This document shows, one piece after another, positions 42,076-51,500 of a stretch of 64,000 bases of DNA. The notes under the pieces are model-generated. The model ran no database searches and had not been told where the DNA came from. It saw only the letters and a list, made by a program, of their open reading frames with translations. Numbering within the stretch: the first letter of the stretch is position 1; each line of letters opens with the position of its first letter. This DNA comes from Pseudomonas marginalis (lineage in GTDB: Bacteria; Pseudomonadota; Gammaproteobacteria; Pseudomonadales; Pseudomonadaceae). Where the stretch lies: NCBI RefSeq assembly GCF_008692035.1, contig NZ_VTFG01000002.1, positions 682,001 through 746,000 on the forward strand. The letters run 5' to 3'. The position numbers and the translations under genes were made by a program.

Positions 42076-42866
42076 TGAGCCGCCTGCGCGTGTACGGGCG
42101 CATCGCCCGGGTGCTGGTGGTAGTGGCGCTGGGCTTGAGCATGGCCAGTGTGTTTGGCGTGTTCGAACGCTTGGGCGTGGCCAACTCGATGGTGCGGCGC
42201 CAACGCTGGTCGCGGTTCTTCATGGCGCGGCTGACCAACGCCCTGCCCTTTCGCGTGACAGTGCACGGCGAGTTGCCGACCCAGCCCATGCTGTGGGTGA
42301 GCAACCACGTGTCCTGGACCGATATTCCGTTGCTGGGCGCAGTGGCGCCGATGTCGTTTTTGTCCAAGGCCGAAGTGCGCACCTGGCCGGTGGCCGGCTG
42401 GTTGGCGGCCAAGGCCGGTAGCTTGTTTATCCGTCGCGGTTCGGGCGACAGCCAGTTGATCCGCAAGCAGATGACCCGCCACCTGGAACAACAGCACCCG
42501 CTGCTGATGTTCCCCGAAGGCACCACCACCGACGGCCGCAGCCTGCGCACCTTCCACGGGCGCTTGCTGGCCAGTGCGATTGACGCGGATGTGTCGCTGC
42601 AACCGGTGGCCATCCGTTATCTGCGCAATGGGCAGGTCGACCCGCTGGCACCGTTTATTGGCGATGACGATTTGCTCTCGCACCTGATGCGCCTGTTCGG
42701 CAATGACCAGGGCGATGTGGAAATCCACGTGCTCAAACCGATTGCCTGCGCCGGACAGGAACGTGCGGCACTGGCTTTCCAGGCGCAGCAGGCGGTGCAG
42801 AAGGCGTTGTTTGGGCCGGTGCCGGAGGCTGAACAAGTAGCGGCGCGACCAGCCTTTGCCGCGTGA
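42075..42866 (+). CDS. olsA: Lyso-ornithine lipid O-acyltransferase
   Basis: 263 residues. PlsC-type acyltransferase with the H-x4-D motif in LWVSNHVSWTDIPLL, the SFLSKAEVRTWP block and LLMFPEGTTTDGRSLRTFH containing the EGT motif. One N-terminal membrane helix (about residues 10-28) anchors it. It adds the second acyl chain to lyso-ornithine lipid, though such enzymes can also make phosphatidic acid. It is coupled to olsB by TGATG. A hairpin repeat follows within 25 bases. Confidence 0.9.
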   Translation: MSRLRVYGRIARVLVVVALGLSMASVFGVFERLGVANSMVRRQRWSRFFMARLTNALPFRVTVHGELPTQPMLWVSNHVSWTDIPLLGAVAPMSFLSKAEVRTWPVAGWLAAKAGSLFIRRGSGDSQLIRKQMTRHLEQQHPLLMFPEGTTTDGRSLRTFHGRLLASAIDADVSLQPVAIRYLRNGQVDPLAPFIGDDDLLSHLMRLFGNDQGDVEIHVLKPIACAGQERAALAFQAQQAVQKALFGPVPEAEQVAARPAFAA

Positions 42867-42886
42867 TATGAGCTAGACACTGCTCC

Positions 42887-42920
42887 AAATGTGGGAGGGG
42901 GCTTGCCCCCTCCCACATTT
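42887..42920. repeat. TGTGGGAGGGGGCTTGCC palindromic repeat
   Basis: AAATGTGGGAGGGGGC pairs perfectly with GCCCCCTCCCACATTT (TTG... loop). It lies between the stops of olsA and acpH and overlaps the acpH stop codon. This is the best copy of the repeat family in the window. Confidence 0.85.
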
Positions 42921-43503
42921 AGCTTTGTGTTGTCAGGTGGTTATGCGCGAAGGCTTGCAGTTCGGGGTAGAAGATCCGGAAGTCTTCACTCAACGGCTCA
43001 TACAACTCACGCAATTCCTGCATCGCAAACCCTAATTCCTGGGGTTGTGTGAGCCGCCGCGAAATCCCGCGCAACACCGGCTCCATCACCGCGAACTCGC
43101 GGTACGACCCCAACCAATCATCCGCCGCCATATACGGCGCTATCTGCGCCAGCCGCCCCGGCAACTGCGGTTCGGCCGCCAGCACGCGGTACACCTGCGA
43201 GGTGAAGTGCTCCAGGGGCTGATCGGCGTACAGCGCCCAATCCCGCGCCAGGCAGTGATCGAAGAACACATCAAGGACAATACCGGCATAGCGCCGCCGG
43301 GTGAGGCTGAAGCGCGACAACGCCTCGCCCACCAACGGGTGGCTGTCGGTGAAGCGGTCGATCGAGCGATGCAACTGGATCGCCGCTTCGATTGGCGGGC
43401 TGAACTGGCCTTGCAGGCGGCCTTTGACAAAGTCGCCATACAGGCTGCCCAGCAGTTGCGCAGGAAGTTGGCCGCCCAGGTGCAGATGTGCGAGATAATT
43501 CAT
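42919..43503 (-). CDS. acpH: ACP phosphodiesterase
   Basis: 194 residues, the normal AcpH length. It removes the 4'-phosphopantetheine arm from acyl carrier protein. The start MNYLAHLHLGGQLPAQLLGS, the GDFVKGRL motif and the HRSIDRFTDSHP block with metal-binding His/Asp (HD-like family), then VLDVFFDHCLARDW, are all typical. It is a single gene diverging from the ArsR operon; the 155-base region between holds repeated operators. Its stop codon lies inside the hairpin repeat. Confidence 0.93.
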   Translation of the reverse strand: MNYLAHLHLGGQLPAQLLGSLYGDFVKGRLQGQFSPPIEAAIQLHRSIDRFTDSHPLVGEALSRFSLTRRRYAGIVLDVFFDHCLARDWALYADQPLEHFTSQVYRVLAAEPQLPGRLAQIAPYMAADDWLGSYREFAVMEPVLRGISRRLTQPQELGFAMQELRELYEPLSEDFRIFYPELQAFAHNHLTTQS

Positions 43504-43531
43504 GCCGCGCAGTCTAGCACTGGCGCCAACG

Positions 43532-43635
43532 TATCGTTATAACCCGATATACCGATTCAGCCTGAGCTCAGAGCAAATTCATATTGGTATATCGGGATAT
43601 AACGATTTAAAGTTCGCCTCATCGCGATATAACGC
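43532..43635 (+). promoter_or_regulatory. Three repeated operator-like sites before the ArsR gene
   Basis: TATCGTTATAACCCGATATACC (in two parts from 43532) is almost the reverse complement of ATTGGTATATCGGGATATAA at 43583-43602, and a third shorter copy, ATCGCGATATAACGC, is at 43621. All contain ATATCG/CGATAT with TATAACG. They lie just before the ArsR start (43658) and are the natural candidates for ArsR binding and autoregulation. The spacing suggests cooperative binding or DNA looping. Confidence 0.65.
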
Positions 43636-43657
43636 TTTACGACACCGAGCACCTGCC

Positions 43658-43984
43658 ATGTCCATCGACCTCGACGAAATAATAAAAGCCCTGGCGCACC
43701 CAGTACGACGAGACATCCTCACCTGGCTGAAAGACCCGAAAGTGCAGTTCCCCGAGCAAGTGCACAACCACGAATACGGCATCTGTGCCGGGCAGATCGA
43801 CCAGCGCTGCGGCTTGTCCCAGTCGACCGTGTCGGCCCACCTGGCCACCTTGCAACGGGCGGGATTGATCAGCAGCCAGAAGGCCGGGCAGTGGCACTTT
43901 TTCAAGCGCAATGAGGAAGTGATCCAAGCCTTCCTCGCGGCGCTTACCACTGAACTCAGCGCTGAAATCAGCGCGACGTTGTAA
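43658..43984 (+). CDS. ArsR family transcriptional regulator
   Basis: 108 residues from ATG at 43658. The winged HTH is complete (IIKALAHPVRRDILTWLKDP, then CGLSQSTVSAHLATLQRAGL and SQKAGQWHFFKRNEE). Cysteines are limited to CAGQIDQRCGL before the recognition helix, so a thiol or electrophile switch is possible rather than a classical CxC arsenic site. It heads an operon with an MFS exporter and an old-yellow-enzyme reductase, 13 bases before the exporter. It probably represses them until a reactive electrophile is present. Confidence 0.88.
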   Translation: MSIDLDEIIKALAHPVRRDILTWLKDPKVQFPEQVHNHEYGICAGQIDQRCGLSQSTVSAHLATLQRAGLISSQKAGQWHFFKRNEEVIQAFLAALTTELSAEISATL

Positions 43985-43997
43985 CAAGGAAACGATA

Positions 43998-45164
43998 ATG
44001 CCCCTCTCGCTACTCATCCTGGCCCTGAGCGCCTTCGCCATCGGCACTACCGAGTTCGTGATCATGGGCCTGCTGCCTGATGTGGCGGCGGACCTCGGCG
44101 TGTCGATTCCCGGCGCCGGCTGGCTGGTCACCGGCTATGCCCTGGGCGTGGCCATTGGTGCGCCATTTATGGCACTGGCCACCGCCAGGTTGCCCCGCAA
44201 GGCGGCCCTGGTAGCGTTGATGGGCATCTTCATTATCGGCAACCTGCTCTGCGCCCTGGCCAGTGACTACAACGTGCTGATGGTTGCCCGTGTGATCACC
44301 GCGCTATGCCACGGTGCGTTCTTCGGCATCGGTTCGGTGGTCGCCGCCAACCTGGTGCCGGCCAACAAGCGCGCTTCGGCCGTGGCCCTGATGTTCACCG
44401 GCTTGACCCTGGCCAACGTGCTTGGTGTGCCACTGGGCACCGCGCTGGGCCAGGAAGCCGGCTGGCGCTCGACCTTCTGGGCAGTGACGGTGATTGGCGT
44501 AGTGGCGTTGATCGGCCTGATCCGCTTCCTGCCGGCCAAGCGTGACGAAGAAAAACTCGACATGCGCGCCGAACTGGCCGCCCTCAAGGGTGCCGGCATC
44601 TGGTTGTCGCTGAGCATGACCGCGCTGTTCGCCGCATCCATGTTCACCCTCTTCACCTATGTTGCGCCGCTGCTCGGCGATGTCACCGGCGTGTCGCCCA
44701 AAGGCGTGACCTGGACCCTGCTGCTGATCGGCCTGGGCCTCACCGTGGGCAATATCATCGGCGGCAAGCTGGCGGACAAACGCCTGGCAGCCACCCTGAT
44801 CGGCGTGTTTATCAGTATGGCGGTGGTGTCCACCGCGCTGACCTGGACCAGCGTCGCCGTGATCCCGACCGAGATCACCCTGTTCCTCTGGGCCACCGCT
44901 TCATTTGCCGCCGTACCTGCGCTGCAGATCAACGTGGTGACCTTCGGCAAGGCCGCACCGAACCTGGTGTCCACCCTGAACATCGGCGCCTTCAACATCG
45001 GCAATGCCCTCGGCGCCTGGGTGGGCGGCAGCGTGATTGCCCACGGTTTCGGCCTGAGCAGCGTGCCTCTGGCGGCAGCGGCCCTGGCGATCCTGGCGCT
45101 GCTGGTGACCCTGATTACTTTCCGTCAGGGCGGCGATGCCGACCTGGCCCCTGCGACCCACTGA
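43998..45164 (+). CDS. MFS transporter, DHA1 AraJ/YdhP type
   Basis: 388 residues, 12 membrane segments. The N-terminus LLILALSAFAIGTTEFVIMG and the first loop ARLPRKAALVALMG are characteristic of the AraJ/YdhP/CmlR group of DHA1 exporters. AAGGAAACG precedes the ATG. It is located between an ArsR gene and nemA, 28 bases before the latter. The set ArsR-MFS-NemA recurs in Pseudomonas and fits export of the same toxic compound that the reductase detoxifies. Substrate unknown. Confidence 0.88.
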   Translation: MPLSLLILALSAFAIGTTEFVIMGLLPDVAADLGVSIPGAGWLVTGYALGVAIGAPFMALATARLPRKAALVALMGIFIIGNLLCALASDYNVLMVARVITALCHGAFFGIGSVVAANLVPANKRASAVALMFTGLTLANVLGVPLGTALGQEAGWRSTFWAVTVIGVVALIGLIRFLPAKRDEEKLDMRAELAALKGAGIWLSLSMTALFAASMFTLFTYVAPLLGDVTGVSPKGVTWTLLLIGLGLTVGNIIGGKLADKRLAATLIGVFISMAVVSTALTWTSVAVIPTEITLFLWATASFAAVPALQINVVTFGKAAPNLVSTLNIGAFNIGNALGAWVGGSVIAHGFGLSSVPLAAAALAILALLVTLITFRQGGDADLAPATH

Positions 45165-45192
45165 TCAACTTCAAAGAGAAGGGTGTTTTCCC

Positions 45193-46248
45193 ATGACGAC
45201 TATTTTCGATCCGATCAAACTGGGCGACCTGGAGCTGTCGAACCGCATCATCATGGCGCCGCTGACCCGCTGCCGCGCCGATGCCGGCCGCGTACCCAAC
45301 GCGCTGATGGCCGAGTACTACGTGCAACGTGCTTCCGCCGGGCTGATCCTCAGCGAAGCCACTTCGGTGACACCGCTGGGCGTGGGCTACCCGGACACGC
45401 CGGGCATCTGGTCCAACGACCAGGTGCGCGGCTGGGCCAATATCACCAAGGCCGTGCATGGCGCAGGGGGCAAGATCTTCCTGCAACTGTGGCACGTCGG
45501 CCGCATTTCCCACGCGTCCTACCTGAACGGCGAAACCCCGGTGGCGCCGAGCGCGATCCAGGCTAAAGGTCACGTCAGCCTGGTGCGCCCATTGGCCGAC
45601 TACCCAACGCCGCGTGCTCTGGAAACCGCTGAAATCGCCGACATCGTCGACGCTTACCGCACCGGCGCCGAGAACGCCAAGGCCGCAGGCTTTGATGGCG
45701 TGGAGATCCACGGCGCCAACGGCTACCTGCTCGACCAGTTCCTGCAAAGCAGCACCAATAAGCGCACCGATAACTATGGTGGGTCCCTGGAAAACCGTGC
45801 ACGCCTGCTGTTGGAAGTGACCGATGCGGCCATCGAGGTCTGGGGCCCTGGCCGTGTGGGTGTGCATTTGGCACCGCGCGCCGATGCCCACGACATGGGC
45901 GACGACAACCTGAAGGAGACCTTCACCTACGTCGCCAGCGAGCTGGGCAAGCGTGGTATCGCCTTCATCTGCTCCCGTGAAAAGGCAGGTGCGGACAGCC
46001 TCGGTCCTCAGTTGAAAAAAGCCTTTGGCGGCGTGTACATCGCCAACGAACGTTTCACCAAGGACAGCGCCAATGCCTGGCTGGCCGAAGGCAAAGCGGA
46101 CGCCGTGGCCTGGGGTGTGCCGTTCATTGCCAACCCGGACCTGCCAGCACGCCTGAAAGCCGATGCGCCGTTGAACGAAGCGCATCCGGAAACCTTCTAC
46201 GGCCAGGGCCCGGTGGGCTACATCGATTACCCGACGCTGCCACTGTAA
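45193..46248 (+). CDS. nemA: N-ethylmaleimide reductase / alkene reductase (old yellow enzyme)
   Basis: 351 residues, FMN TIM barrel. It reduces activated C=C bonds and nitro esters with NADPH. The FMN region is at IIMAPLTRCRAD (residues 19-30), the substrate histidine pair is replaced in part: FDGVEIHGANGYLLDQFLQ carries His-x2-Asn, and RTDNYGGSLENRARLLLEV is the OYE signature. FGGVYIANERFT and the terminal GPVGYIDYPTLPL are standard for NemA. Last gene of the ArsR operon; a perfect hairpin repeat follows within 20 bases. Confidence 0.93.
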   Translation: MTTIFDPIKLGDLELSNRIIMAPLTRCRADAGRVPNALMAEYYVQRASAGLILSEATSVTPLGVGYPDTPGIWSNDQVRGWANITKAVHGAGGKIFLQLWHVGRISHASYLNGETPVAPSAIQAKGHVSLVRPLADYPTPRALETAEIADIVDAYRTGAENAKAAGFDGVEIHGANGYLLDQFLQSSTNKRTDNYGGSLENRARLLLEVTDAAIEVWGPGRVGVHLAPRADAHDMGDDNLKETFTYVASELGKRGIAFICSREKAGADSLGPQLKKAFGGVYIANERFTKDSANAWLAEGKADAVAWGVPFIANPDLPARLKADAPLNEAHPETFYGQGPVGYIDYPTLPL

Positions 46249-46267
46249 TCACCCGACACGCGAAACC

Positions 46268-46300
46268 AAATGTGGGAGGGGGCTCGCCCCCTCCCACATT
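46268..46300. repeat. TGTGGGAGGGGGCTCGCC palindromic repeat
   Basis: AAATGTGGGAGGGGGC pairs with GCCCCCTCCCACATT, nearly identical to the copy at 42887. It follows the nemA stop and probably ends the ArsR operon. The 180 bases from there to the ttgR stop hold nothing I recognise. Confidence 0.85.
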
Positions 46301-46481
46301 GTTGCCCTGGGAAACACTCCTTAACAGCCTTGCAACAAAATCCCTACAAAATACTTAGGCGGCTATGTATCAACCGCCCGCCAGCCCGTATATAAAGTCA
46401 CCCCACCTATCAGGCAGAAGGACGATTGACGGTCCTTAGGCTTTACTGTTGACACAACCTGATGCAATTACGCATTTTGTC

Positions 46482-47114
46482 TCAATTGCGCAGGCTGGGG
46501 CTCAGGCGCAGCATATCGAGCCCTGCATCCACCCAGCGTTCGGCCTCCTGATGTAGCTGGAAGCTGTCGGGTACCAGCAGCCACTGGCCAATCAGCCCGT
46601 TGATGTAGGCATGGATGCACACTGCGCCACGGGTGGTGTCGAGGTTTTCCGGAAGTTGCCCGCGATGGACCGCGTTACGCAGTGTCAGGCCGATGCGCAG
46701 GTTGCATTCCAGGCTGTGGGTCTGGCGCTGACGGCGCATGTCGCACATTTCATCGGTGAATTCGCACTTATGAAACAAAATCTCATTGATGCGCCGGGTT
46801 TTCGGGTCCAGGGCCACCTGATGAAACAAATGAATCAGCAGCTTGCGCATGCACCCCAACGGATCGACTTCGTCCTCGCTTTCACTGGCCCTGGCCAATT
46901 CGTCCAGTGGCTCATGCAGCGTGTCCAGCAGGGCCTGCAACAGATCGGATTTATTACTGAAGTGCCAATAAATGGCGCCCCGCGTGACACCGGCCAGCGC
47001 AGCGATATCCGCCAGCGTAGTCCGTGCAACGCCGCGTTCATAAAAGGCTTGCTCGGCGGCTTCGAGAATTTGGCTGCGCGTTTCCTGAGCTTCCTCTTTA
47101 GTGCGACGAACCAT
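46482..47114 (-). CDS. ttgR: TetR family repressor TtgR/EmhR
   Basis: 210 residues, the exact TtgR length. The start MVRRTKEEAQETRSQILEAA and the HTH TLADIAALAGVTRGAIYWHF are nearly those of P. putida TtgR; the ligand domain contains RINEILFHKCEFTDEMCDMR and ends MLRLSPSLRN. TtgR releases its operator on binding antibiotics, flavonoids and biocides. The gene diverges from ttgABC with 285 bases between. In P. fluorescens the same system is called EmhR-EmhABC. GAGGAAGC-like signals are weak at the start; GAGGTTG is upstream. Confidence 0.95.
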   Translation of the reverse strand: MVRRTKEEAQETRSQILEAAEQAFYERGVARTTLADIAALAGVTRGAIYWHFSNKSDLLQALLDTLHEPLDELARASESEDEVDPLGCMRKLLIHLFHQVALDPKTRRINEILFHKCEFTDEMCDMRRQRQTHSLECNLRIGLTLRNAVHRGQLPENLDTTRGAVCIHAYINGLIGQWLLVPDSFQLHQEAERWVDAGLDMLRLSPSLRN

Positions 47115-47280
47115 GGCAGTACAACCTCAATCAGGACACATAAGACTATCGCTAACGCAGTGTTAATAGACGTTAACGATCATCCGAATATTTGTGGGAC
47201 GACACCGTCATGGGCGCCGAACGTAGTGGAATCGAGGCTTTTGGCTTGCTTTGTCAACAATCCGCGCAGCCTGTCAAGAG

Positions 47281-47310
47281 TTTACAAACAACCATGAACG
47301 TAAGTATATT
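47281..47310 (+). promoter_or_regulatory. TtgR operator of the ttgA promoter
   Basis: TTTACAAACAACCATGAACG (47281-47300) then TAAGTATATT almost equals the known P. putida TtgR operator region, recalled as TTTACAAACAACCATGAATG followed by TAAGTATATT. It overlaps the ttgA promoter about 90-120 bases before the gene. Recognised from memory. Confidence 0.8.
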
Positions 47311-47399
47311 GCGTAGCAAGCTACTTATCTACTCACAGCGTGTTTTTTACCCTTCCACACTTCTTGTGCGCACCCTGCGCGCCTGACCCGAGGATCTTC

Positions 47400-48548
47400 A
47401 TGCAACTTAAGCCAGCTGTTACCGCTCTGGTCACTGCCGTCGCCCTGGCATCGCTGCTCAGCGGATGTAAAAAGGAAGAAGCGGCTCCGCCCGCTCAAGT
47501 CCCTCAGGTCGGCGTGGTCACCATTCAACCGCAAGCCTATACCCTGACGTCCGAGCTGCCAGGCCGCACCACCGCCTACCGCATCGCGGAAGTTCGCCCA
47601 CAGGTCAACGGCATCATCCTCAAGCGCCTGTTCAAGGAAGGCGCGGATGTGAAGGAAGGCCAGCAGCTCTATCAGATCGATCCGTCGGTCTATGAAGCCA
47701 CGCTGAAAAGCGCACAAGCCAGCCTGACCCAGACCAAGTCCATCTCCGACCGCTACAAGCAGTTGGTCGATGAGCAAGCCGTCAGCCGCCAGGAATACGA
47801 CACCGCCGTGGCCAACCGCATGACTGCGGAAGCAAACGTGCAAACCGCCCAGATCAACGTGCGCTACACCAAGGTGTTCGCGCCGATCTCCGGGCGTATC
47901 GGTCGTTCTTCGGTGACCGAAGGCGCGCTGGTCAGCAATGGCCAGACCGATGCCATGGCGGTAATCCAGCAACTGGACCCGATCTACGTCGACGTCACGC
48001 AGTCTTCGGCTGAAATGCTGAAACTGCGCCGCGACCTGGAAAGCGGCCAACTGGAAAAAGCCGGCGCCAACGCCGCCAAGGTCAAGCTGACCCTGGAAGA
48101 CGGCAGCGACTACGGCCATGACGGCAAACTGGAATTCTCCGAAGTCTCGGTCGACCAGACCACCGGCTCCGTGACCCTGCGCGCGGTGTTCCCCAACCCT
48201 GACCACACCCTGCTGCCGGGCATGTTTGTGCACGCCCAGCTGCAAGCCGGTGTGAACAGCAAGGCGATCCTCGCGCCACAGCAAGGCGTGACCCGCGACC
48301 TCAAGGGCATCCCGACGGCGCTGGTGGTCAACGCCGACAACAAGGTCGAGCAGCGTGTACTGGTGGCCAACCGCACCGCCGGCGCCTATTGGCTGGTGGA
48401 GAAAGGCCTGAACGCCGGTGACCGCGTGATCACCGAAGGCCTGCAGTACGTCAAGCCGGGTGTGGAGGTCAAGGTCAAGGAGGCTGACAACGCCAAGCCC
48501 GCCGGTTCCGCCGCTGCTCCTGCTGCCGCGCCTGGCCAGGGGGAGTAA
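47400..48548 (+). CDS. ttgA: RND efflux periplasmic adaptor TtgA/EmhA
   Basis: 382 residues from ATG at 47400 (GAGGATC upstream). Lipoprotein signal ASLLSGCKK with Cys near residue 23. The adaptor domains are in order: barrel-sandwich hybrid with VRPQVNGIILKRLFKEGADV, alpha hairpin of about residues 95-150, beta barrel with GALVSNGQTDAM and a membrane-proximal domain with VEVKVKEAD at the end. It bridges TtgB in the inner membrane to TtgC in the outer one. First gene of ttgABC. Confidence 0.95.
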   Translation: MQLKPAVTALVTAVALASLLSGCKKEEAAPPAQVPQVGVVTIQPQAYTLTSELPGRTTAYRIAEVRPQVNGIILKRLFKEGADVKEGQQLYQIDPSVYEATLKSAQASLTQTKSISDRYKQLVDEQAVSRQEYDTAVANRMTAEANVQTAQINVRYTKVFAPISGRIGRSSVTEGALVSNGQTDAMAVIQQLDPIYVDVTQSSAEMLKLRRDLESGQLEKAGANAAKVKLTLEDGSDYGHDGKLEFSEVSVDQTTGSVTLRAVFPNPDHTLLPGMFVHAQLQAGVNSKAILAPQQGVTRDLKGIPTALVVNADNKVEQRVLVANRTAGAYWLVEKGLNAGDRVITEGLQYVKPGVEVKVKEADNAKPAGSAAAPAAAPGQGE

Positions 48549-48551
48549 TCC

Positions 48552-51500
48552 ATGTCGAAATTTTTTATCGACCGTCCCATTTTCGCCTGGGTAATTGCCC
48601 TGGTGATCATGCTGGTCGGGGCACTGTCGATCCTGAAGTTGCCCATCAACCAATACCCGGCCATCGCGCCAACCGCCATCGACATCCAGGTAACCTACCC
48701 AGGCGCGTCCGCGCAAACCGTGCAGGACACCGTGGTGCAGGTCATCGAGCAGCAGCTCAACGGTATCGACAACCTGCGTTATGTGGCCTCGGACAGTAAC
48801 TCCGACGGCAGCATGACCATCACCGCGACGTTCAACCAGGGTACCAACCCGGACATCGCCCAGGTGCAGGTGCAGAACAAGCTGAACCTGGCGACCCCAT
48901 TGCTGCCGCAGGAAGTGCAGCAACAGGGTATCCGCGTAACCAAGTCGGTGAAGAACTTCCTGATGGTGATCGGCCTGGTGTCGGAAGACGGCAGCATGAC
49001 CAAGGATGACTTGTCCAACTACATCGTTTCCAACATCCAGGACCCGATTTCCCGGACCGCAGGTGTGGGTGACTTCCAGGTGTTCGGTTCGCAGTACGCC
49101 ATGCGTATCTGGCTGGACCCGGCCAAGCTGAACAACTTCCAGCTCACGCCGGTGGATGTCAGCACGGCCATCTCGGCACAGAACGTCCAGGTGGCCACCG
49201 GTCAATTGGGCGGCCTGCCTGCCCTGCCCGGCAACCAGCTGAACGCCACCATCATCGGCAAGACCCGCCTGCAGACGGCTGAGCAGTTCGGCAATATCCT
49301 CATGAAGGTCAATGCCGACGGTTCCCAGGTTCGCCTGCGTGACGTGGCGCGTATCGAACTCGGCGGCCAGAACTACAGCATCAGCGCGCAGTTCAACGGC
49401 AACCCGGCTTCCGGTATGGCGATCAAGCTCGCGTCGGGCGCCAACGCCCTGGACACCGCCAAGGCCATCCGTGCCACCGTGGCGTCCCTGGAACCGTTCT
49501 TCCCGCCTGGCATGAAGGCGGTGGTGCCGTATGACACCACCCCGGTCGTGACCGAATCGATCTCCGGTGTAGTGCACACCCTGATCGAAGCGATCGTGCT
49601 GGTGTTCCTGGTAATGTTCCTGTTCCTGCAGAACTTCCGCGCCACCATCATCACCACCATGACCGTACCGGTGGTATTGCTGGGTACCTTCGGGATCCTC
49701 GCGGCGTTCGGTTTCACCATCAACACATTGACCATGTTCGGCATGATCCTCGCCATCGGCCTGCTGGTGGACGACGCCATCGTCGTGGTGGAAAACGTCG
49801 AGCGGGTAATGGCCGAGGAGCATTTGTCGCCGAAAGAGGCGACGGTCAAGTCCATGGGCCAGATCCAGGGCGCCCTGGTGGGTATTGCCCTGGTACTGTC
49901 GGCGGTACTGTTGCCGATGGCATTCTTCGGCGGCTCCACCGGTGTGATCTACAAACAGTTCTCCATCACCATCGTTTCGGCCATGGCGTTGTCGGTACTG
50001 GTTGCCCTGATCTTCACCCCGGCCCTGTGCGCCACCATGCTCAAGCCGATCGACCCGGAAAAACACGGCCAACCCAAGCGTGGTTTCTTCGGCTGGTTCA
50101 ACCGCACCTTCGACCGTGGCGTACTGAGCTACGAGCGCGGCGTGGGTAACATGATCAAGCACAAGATCCCGGCCTTCCTGGTGTACGCCCTGATCATCGC
50201 CGGCATGATCTGGCTGTTCATGCGCATCCCGGCTGCGTTCCTGCCCGATGAAGACCAGGGTGTGATCTTTGCCCAGGTGCAGACCCCGGTAGGTTCGTCG
50301 GCTGAACGCACGCAAAAAGTCATCGACGACATGCGCGCCTACCTGCTCAATGACAAGGAAGGCGAGCCGGGCGAAGGCAAAGGCGTGAAATCGGTGTTTA
50401 CCGTGAACGGTTTCAACTTCGCCGGTCGTGGCCAGAGTTCGGGCCTGGCCTTCGTGATGCTCAAGCCGTGGGATGAGCGCGACTCGTCCACCTCGGTGTT
50501 CGAGATTGCCAAGCGTGCCCAGGGTTACTTCATGCAGACCTTCCAGGACGCCATGGTGTTTGCCATTGTGCCGCCGTCTGTACTGGAACTCGGTAACGCC
50601 ACCGGTTTCGACGTGTTCCTGCAAGACCAGGGCGGTGTCGGCCATGAAAAGCTGATGGCGGCGCGTAACCAGTTCCTGGGCATGGCTGCCCAGAGCAAGA
50701 TCCTGGCCGGTGTGCGCCCCAACGGCGTGAACGATGAGCCGCAATACGAGCTCACCGTCGACGACGAGAAGGCCAGTGCCCAGGGCATCACGCTGTCCAA
50801 CATCAACCAGACCCTGGCGATTGCCTTGGGTGGCAGCTACGTCAACGACTTCATCGACCGTGGTCGGGTGAAGAAGGTTTACGTGCAAGGTGAAGCCGCC
50901 AGCCGGATGTCCCCGGAAGACCTGAACAAATGGTACGTGCGCAGCGACTCCGGGAAGATGGTGCCGTTGTCGGCCATCGCCTCGGGCAAGTGGATCTACG
51001 GCTCGCCGAAGCTCTCGCGTTATAACGGTGTAGCGGCGATGGAAATCCTCGGTACCCCGGCACCGGGCTACAGTACCGGTGACGCCATGGCCGAAGTCGA
51101 ACGCATCGCCAAGCAACTGCCGGCGGGCGTGGGCTACGCCTGGACGGGCCTGTCGTATGAAGAACGCCTGTCCGGCTCCCAGGCGCCGGCACTGTATGCG
51201 CTGTCGCTGCTGGTGGTGTTCCTGTGCCTCGCGGCGCTGTACGAAAGCTGGTCGATCCCGATCGCAGTGATCCTGGTGGTTCCACTGGGCGTGGTGGGTG
51301 CGTTGATCGCCACCAGCATGCGCGGCTTGTCCAACGACGTGTTCTTCCAGGTGGGCTTGCTGGTGACGGTGGGCCTGGCGGCGAAGAACGCCATCCTGAT
51401 CGTGGAGTTCGCCAAGGAACTCCACGAGCAAGGCAAAGGCATCGTCGAGGCGGCCATCGAGGCCTCGCGGATGCGCCTGCGGCCGATCATCATGACCTCC

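Noticed and set aside
47325..51431. A very long open frame on the minus strand opposite ttgA/ttgB
   Set aside because: It mirrors the GC-rich codon pattern of ttgA/ttgB, gives a low-complexity His/Gly/Arg-rich product and has no start or family motifs. It is a shadow frame.
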